Position numbers and translations under genes: made by a program. DNA of 64,000 nt, taken from positions 294,764-358,763 of the forward strand of contig NC_012997.1 of NCBI RefSeq assembly GCF_000023025.1, in the 5' to 3' direction. Below the pieces are notes generated by a model that saw only the letters and a list, made by a program, of their open reading frames with translations, had not been told where the DNA came from and made no database searches. Positions within the stretch are counted from its first letter, which is position 1; every line of letters starts with the position of its first letter. Positions 60,916 to 64,000 of the stretch are shown piece by piece. Source of the stretch: Teredinibacter turnerae T7901 (GTDB lineage Bacteria; Pseudomonadota; Gammaproteobacteria; Pseudomonadales; Cellvibrionaceae).

Positions 60916-63090
60916 ATGAAGCTGTCACTGAAAAATTCTAGCTATATGGATGCAAACTTTTATAACTTTATTAATGAGGACGTGCTGCCTCTGGCTGGCG
61001 TTTCCCGCGCGGACTTCTGGCGCGAATTGGAAGTTCTGGTCGACAGATTTAGCCCAGAGAATCAGCAACTGCTATTTCAACGGGATGCGTTGCAAGCGCA
61101 AATTGATGAGTGGCACAAATCTCATCAGGGAGAATTGTTTGATGCAGCACTTTACACCGCGTTTTTAACCGAGATTGGCTACCTGGAACCGGAAGCGGAC
61201 GATTTTCAGGTAACGACCGAAAACGTGGATGCGGAAATCGCGCAGCTTGCTGGTCCGCAGCTGGTGGTTCCATTAAAAAATGCCCGCTTTGCACTGAACG
61301 CTGCAAACGCCCGCTGGGGCAGCCTTTACGATGCCCTGTACGGCACCGATGTGATTCCTTATGACGCGGGGCTCAAGCCGGGCAAGCGCTATAACCCCGC
61401 ACGCGGGCAACAGGTTATTCAGTCGGGGCGCGATTTTCTCGACGAAATATTTCCGCTGGAAACCGGATCTCACCACAACGTTAGCAGTTACGTGGTGTAT
61501 TACCAGCATCTCCTCGCATTTTTCGCCGACGGTAGCGAAACCGGTTTACAGGACCCCGGCCAGTTTGTGGCACTGAATGGTCACAAGGAAAATCCGGAAT
61601 CGATTTTATTAAAAAATAACGGCCTGCATGTGGAGCTGGTGTTCGACCGCCATGGCGAGGTCGGCAAAAATGATCTTGCGAACCTGCAGGACATTCAGAT
61701 TGAAGCGGCGCTTACCACCATTATGGATTGCGAGGATTCTGTTGCCGCCGTCGATGCGGAAGACAAGCTGGAGGTGTATCGCAACTGGCTGGGTTTAGTG
61801 CGCGGAGACTTAACCGCGGTATTCGATAAAGGCGGTGTTGCCCATACACGGCGCATGAACTGCGACCGGGTGTATACCGCTGGCGATGGTGAGGAATATC
61901 GCCTGCCGGGTCGCTCGCTGATGCTGGTGCGCAATGTGGGCCTGGCGATGAACTGCGACATTATGCAAACCAGTCAGGGCGAGTTTGTACCCGAAGGTAT
62001 TATTGATGCGGTGGTGACCGGTTTAATTGGCGCTATCGACATTCGCGACAGCGCGCGCAAAAAGCGCAACAGTCGCACCGGCAGTGTGTATATCGTTAAA
62101 CCCAAGCTCCACGGCTCGCGGGAAGTTGCATTTACCTGTGCGCTCTTTTCTGCGGTGGAAGAATTGGTGGGGCTAACGCCGAATACCTTAAAAATTGGCA
62201 TTATGGATGAAGAGCGTCGCACCACACTCAACTTAAAGGCCTGCATTCGCGAAGCTCGTGAGCGGGTGGTTTTTATCAATACCGGGTTTCTCGATCGCAC
62301 CGGCGACGAAATTCATACCAGCATGCACGCGGGTGCATTTATGCCAAAAGCGTGGCTGAAAGAACAGCCGTGGATTACCGCTTACGAAAATAACAATGTG
62401 GATGTTGGGCTGGCGTGTGGTCTGCCTGGACACGGCCAGATCGGCAAAGGCATGTGGCCAATGCCGGACGAAATGGAAAAAATGATGGCGAGCAAAATCG
62501 CGCACCCGCGCGCCGGGGCCAATACGGCCTGGGTGCCCTCACCAACCGCGGCCGTACTGCATGCACTGCATTATCACCGGGTGGATGTTGGCGAGGTGCA
62601 GGATGGCCTGCGTGAGCGGGCACCGGCAGCGCGCGCCGAGATTATGCAGATTCCGTTGTTATCCGCAGAGGACACCCTGAGTTCGGCAGATATTGAACGG
62701 GAGCTGGAAAACAATATTCAGGGGATTTTGGGCTATGTGGTGCGCTGGGTTGAACTGGGCATTGGCTGCTCCAAAGTGCCGGATATTAACGACATTGGGT
62801 TGATGGAAGACCGCGCAACCTTGCGTATTTCCAGTCAGCACATTGCCAACTGGCTGCTACATGGGCTGTGCAGTCTTGACCAACTCGACACACTTTTGCT
62901 GCGCATGGCCGCAGTGGTAGATGCGCAAAACGCGGCTACCGATGGTTACCAACCCATGGCGACCGACCCCGCAACCAACCTGGCCTTGCAGGCGGCGCGC
63001 GACCTTATTGTATTGGGTGCCGAACAACCCAATGGCTATACCGAGCATTTACTGCAGAAATACCGATTGCAGCAAAAGCAGCGGGCTTAA
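60916..63090 (+). CDS. glcB: malate synthase G
   Basis: This encodes 724 residues from ATG 60916; a TTG six bases earlier is less likely. It condenses glyoxylate and acetyl-CoA to malate. The length and sequence fit the large monomeric isoform G: TTIMDCEDSVAAVDAEDK, GRSLMLVRNVGLAMN, KPKLHGSREVAF, IGIMDEERRTTLNLKACI (catalytic region) and AYENNNVDVGLACGLPGHGQIGKGMW. It is followed 67 bases later by isocitrate lyase, giving a two-gene glyoxylate shunt. Confidence 0.97.
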   Translation: MKLSLKNSSYMDANFYNFINEDVLPLAGVSRADFWRELEVLVDRFSPENQQLLFQRDALQAQIDEWHKSHQGELFDAALYTAFLTEIGYLEPEADDFQVTTENVDAEIAQLAGPQLVVPLKNARFALNAANARWGSLYDALYGTDVIPYDAGLKPGKRYNPARGQQVIQSGRDFLDEIFPLETGSHHNVSSYVVYYQHLLAFFADGSETGLQDPGQFVALNGHKENPESILLKNNGLHVELVFDRHGEVGKNDLANLQDIQIEAALTTIMDCEDSVAAVDAEDKLEVYRNWLGLVRGDLTAVFDKGGVAHTRRMNCDRVYTAGDGEEYRLPGRSLMLVRNVGLAMNCDIMQTSQGEFVPEGIIDAVVTGLIGAIDIRDSARKKRNSRTGSVYIVKPKLHGSREVAFTCALFSAVEELVGLTPNTLKIGIMDEERRTTLNLKACIREARERVVFINTGFLDRTGDEIHTSMHAGAFMPKAWLKEQPWITAYENNNVDVGLACGLPGHGQIGKGMWPMPDEMEKMMASKIAHPRAGANTAWVPSPTAAVLHALHYHRVDVGEVQDGLRERAPAARAEIMQIPLLSAEDTLSSADIERELENNIQGILGYVVRWVELGIGCSKVPDINDIGLMEDRATLRISSQHIANWLLHGLCSLDQLDTLLLRMAAVVDAQNAATDGYQPMATDPATNLALQAARDLIVLGAEQPNGYTEHLLQKYRLQQKQRA

Positions 63091-63157
63091 CATTTTTTTA
63101 TCGCCGTCATTTTCACGGAATACGTGAATCAATGGGTAACGAATTACTGAGGTATGT

Positions 63158-64000
63158 ATGAACACTTACACTAACGAAATTAAAAACATCAACCGTACAC
63201 TTGAACAGCAGGGTGCCAGCTGGTCGGCGATCAATGCCGAGAGTGTTGCCCGTATGCGGTTGCAAAACCGCTTTGCAACAGGATTGGATATTGCACGCTA
63301 CACGGCAAAAATTATGCGCGAAGACATGGCCGCATACGACCGTGACCCGGCAAATTACACTCAGTCGCTAGGCTGCTGGCACGGCTTTGTCGGGCAACAA
63401 AAAATGATTTCGATTAAAAAGCATTTCGGCGAAACCAAAGGTCGCTATTTGTATCTTTCCGGGTGGATGGTGGCTGCGATGCGCTCGGAATTTGGTCCCT
63501 TGCCGGACCAGTCCATGCACGAAAAAACAGCCGTGCCTGATTTAATCGCTGAGTTGTACACCTTTTTAAAGCAAGCGGATGCACGCGAACTGCACCATTT
63601 GTTTAAAGAGCTGGATAAAGCTCGCGCCGGGCGCGATCACGTGCGCGAGCGCTATGTGCAAAAAGCCGTCGACGGTTTTCAAACCCATGTGGTGCCCATT
63701 ATTGCGGACATAGACGCAGGTTTCGGCAATGAGGAAGCAACCTATTTACTGGCGAAAAAAATGATAGAGGCCGGTGCCTGCTGTATTCAGATAGAAAATC
63801 AGGTGTCGGATGCGAAGCAGTGCGGCCACCAGGACGGTAAAGTCACCGTTCCCCACGAGGATTTTCTCGCGAAAATTCACGCGGTGCGTTACGCCTTTAT
63901 GGAACTGGGCGTCGAAGACGGCGTGATTGTTGCGCGCACCGATTCACTCGGCGCGGGTCTTACGCAAAAAATACCGGTGTCCACCAGCGCTGGCGATCTT
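63158..64000 (+). CDS. aceA: isocitrate lyase (partial, runs off the window)
   Basis: The start is ATG 63158, with GAGGTATGT upstream, and the frame is open to the end of the window (281 residues seen). It splits isocitrate into glyoxylate and succinate. It belongs to the longer (about 530-residue) gammaproteobacterial group: QKMISIKKHFGETKGRYLYLSGWMVAAMRSEFGPLPDQSMHEKT-type start, IADIDAGFGNEEATYLL and the catalytic loop KQCGH with its Cys. The rest lies outside. Confidence 0.96.
   Translation, partial: MNTYTNEIKNINRTLEQQGASWSAINAESVARMRLQNRFATGLDIARYTAKIMREDMAAYDRDPANYTQSLGCWHGFVGQQKMISIKKHFGETKGRYLYLSGWMVAAMRSEFGPLPDQSMHEKTAVPDLIAELYTFLKQADARELHHLFKELDKARAGRDHVRERYVQKAVDGFQTHVVPIIADIDAGFGNEEATYLLAKKMIEAGACCIQIENQVSDAKQCGHQDGKVTVPHEDFLAKIHAVRYAFMELGVEDGVIVARTDSLGAGLTQKIPVSTSAGDL

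Overview
The window looks like a piece of a marine, polysaccharide-degrading gammaproteobacterium, most likely of the Cellvibrionales/Cellvibrionaceae type (Teredinibacter, Saccharophagus or Cellvibrio-like). The basis is a modular chitinase (two CBM5/12, PKD, GH18), a cellulose-targeting protein with CBM2 and CBM10-like ends, Pro/Thr-linked lipoproteins, NagR-type operators and ordinary gammaproteobacterial housekeeping operons. The genus is an inference; no rRNA or tRNA gene was seen.

Layout. 0-3 kb: AT-rich island with three small secreted paralogues and a fourth copy broken by an in-frame TGA. 3-5.3 kb: chitinase on the minus strand with two perfect NagR-like operators. 5.5-8.1 kb: small exported or membrane proteins (VanZ-like, EamA transporter). 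8.2-12.4 kb: a coupled operon of a cupredoxin-like protein, a GGDEF/EAL phosphodiesterase with a degenerate GGDEF, a DUF3034 outer-membrane protein and a truncated-haemoglobin lipoprotein. 12.6-18.1 kb (minus): ethanolamine ammonia-lyase eutBC followed by a DctQ-DctM-DctP TRAP transporter. 18.3-21 kb: DUF819 transporter and exported M28 peptidase. 21-22.6 kb: a repeat, a terminator and a secreted-protein gene split by a 270-bp MITE. 22.7-24.8 kb: SRPBCC/HxlR divergent from an Old Yellow Enzyme. 25.1-32.2 kb: a 2365-residue multi-repeat surface protein with an internal GlyGly-CTERM-like anchor and a C-terminal beta-barrel. 32.5-34.8 kb: four small minus-strand genes (DHFR-like, unknown secreted, DUF4287, VOC). 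35.3-40.5 kb: 5'-nucleotidase lipoprotein, lipase, small secreted protein, alpha/beta hydrolase. 40.7-43.7 kb: cydAB with a GbsR-type regulator behind an FNR/Anr-type box and a perfect palindrome.

43.9-59.2 kb is the accessory region. It holds three paralogues of an unrecognised beta-rich secreted family, an orphan Rhs tip with its immunity gene and decayed immunity copies, a RAYT-like Y1 transposase and a displaced fragment of its 3' end, the CBM2/CBM10 protein, a metallophosphoesterase lipoprotein and a membrane protein of unknown role. 59.2-64 kb: a DUF3612 regulator divergent from the glyoxylate-shunt genes glcB and aceA (aceA runs off the window).

Themes. Carbon scavenging: chitin and cellulose targeting, nucleotides and ethanolamine outside or at the envelope, C2 assimilation through the glyoxylate shunt. 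Respiratory control: a cyanide-insensitive-type bd oxidase under predicted oxygen control. Mobility: three copies of a 174-bp multi-hairpin repeat, each lying just downstream of a stop codon, a related MITE that inactivated a gene, and a transposase-linked duplication. The least explained parts are the small secreted paralogue cluster, the giant protein with an internal anchor, the orphan Rhs module and the three-domain beta-rich paralogues.
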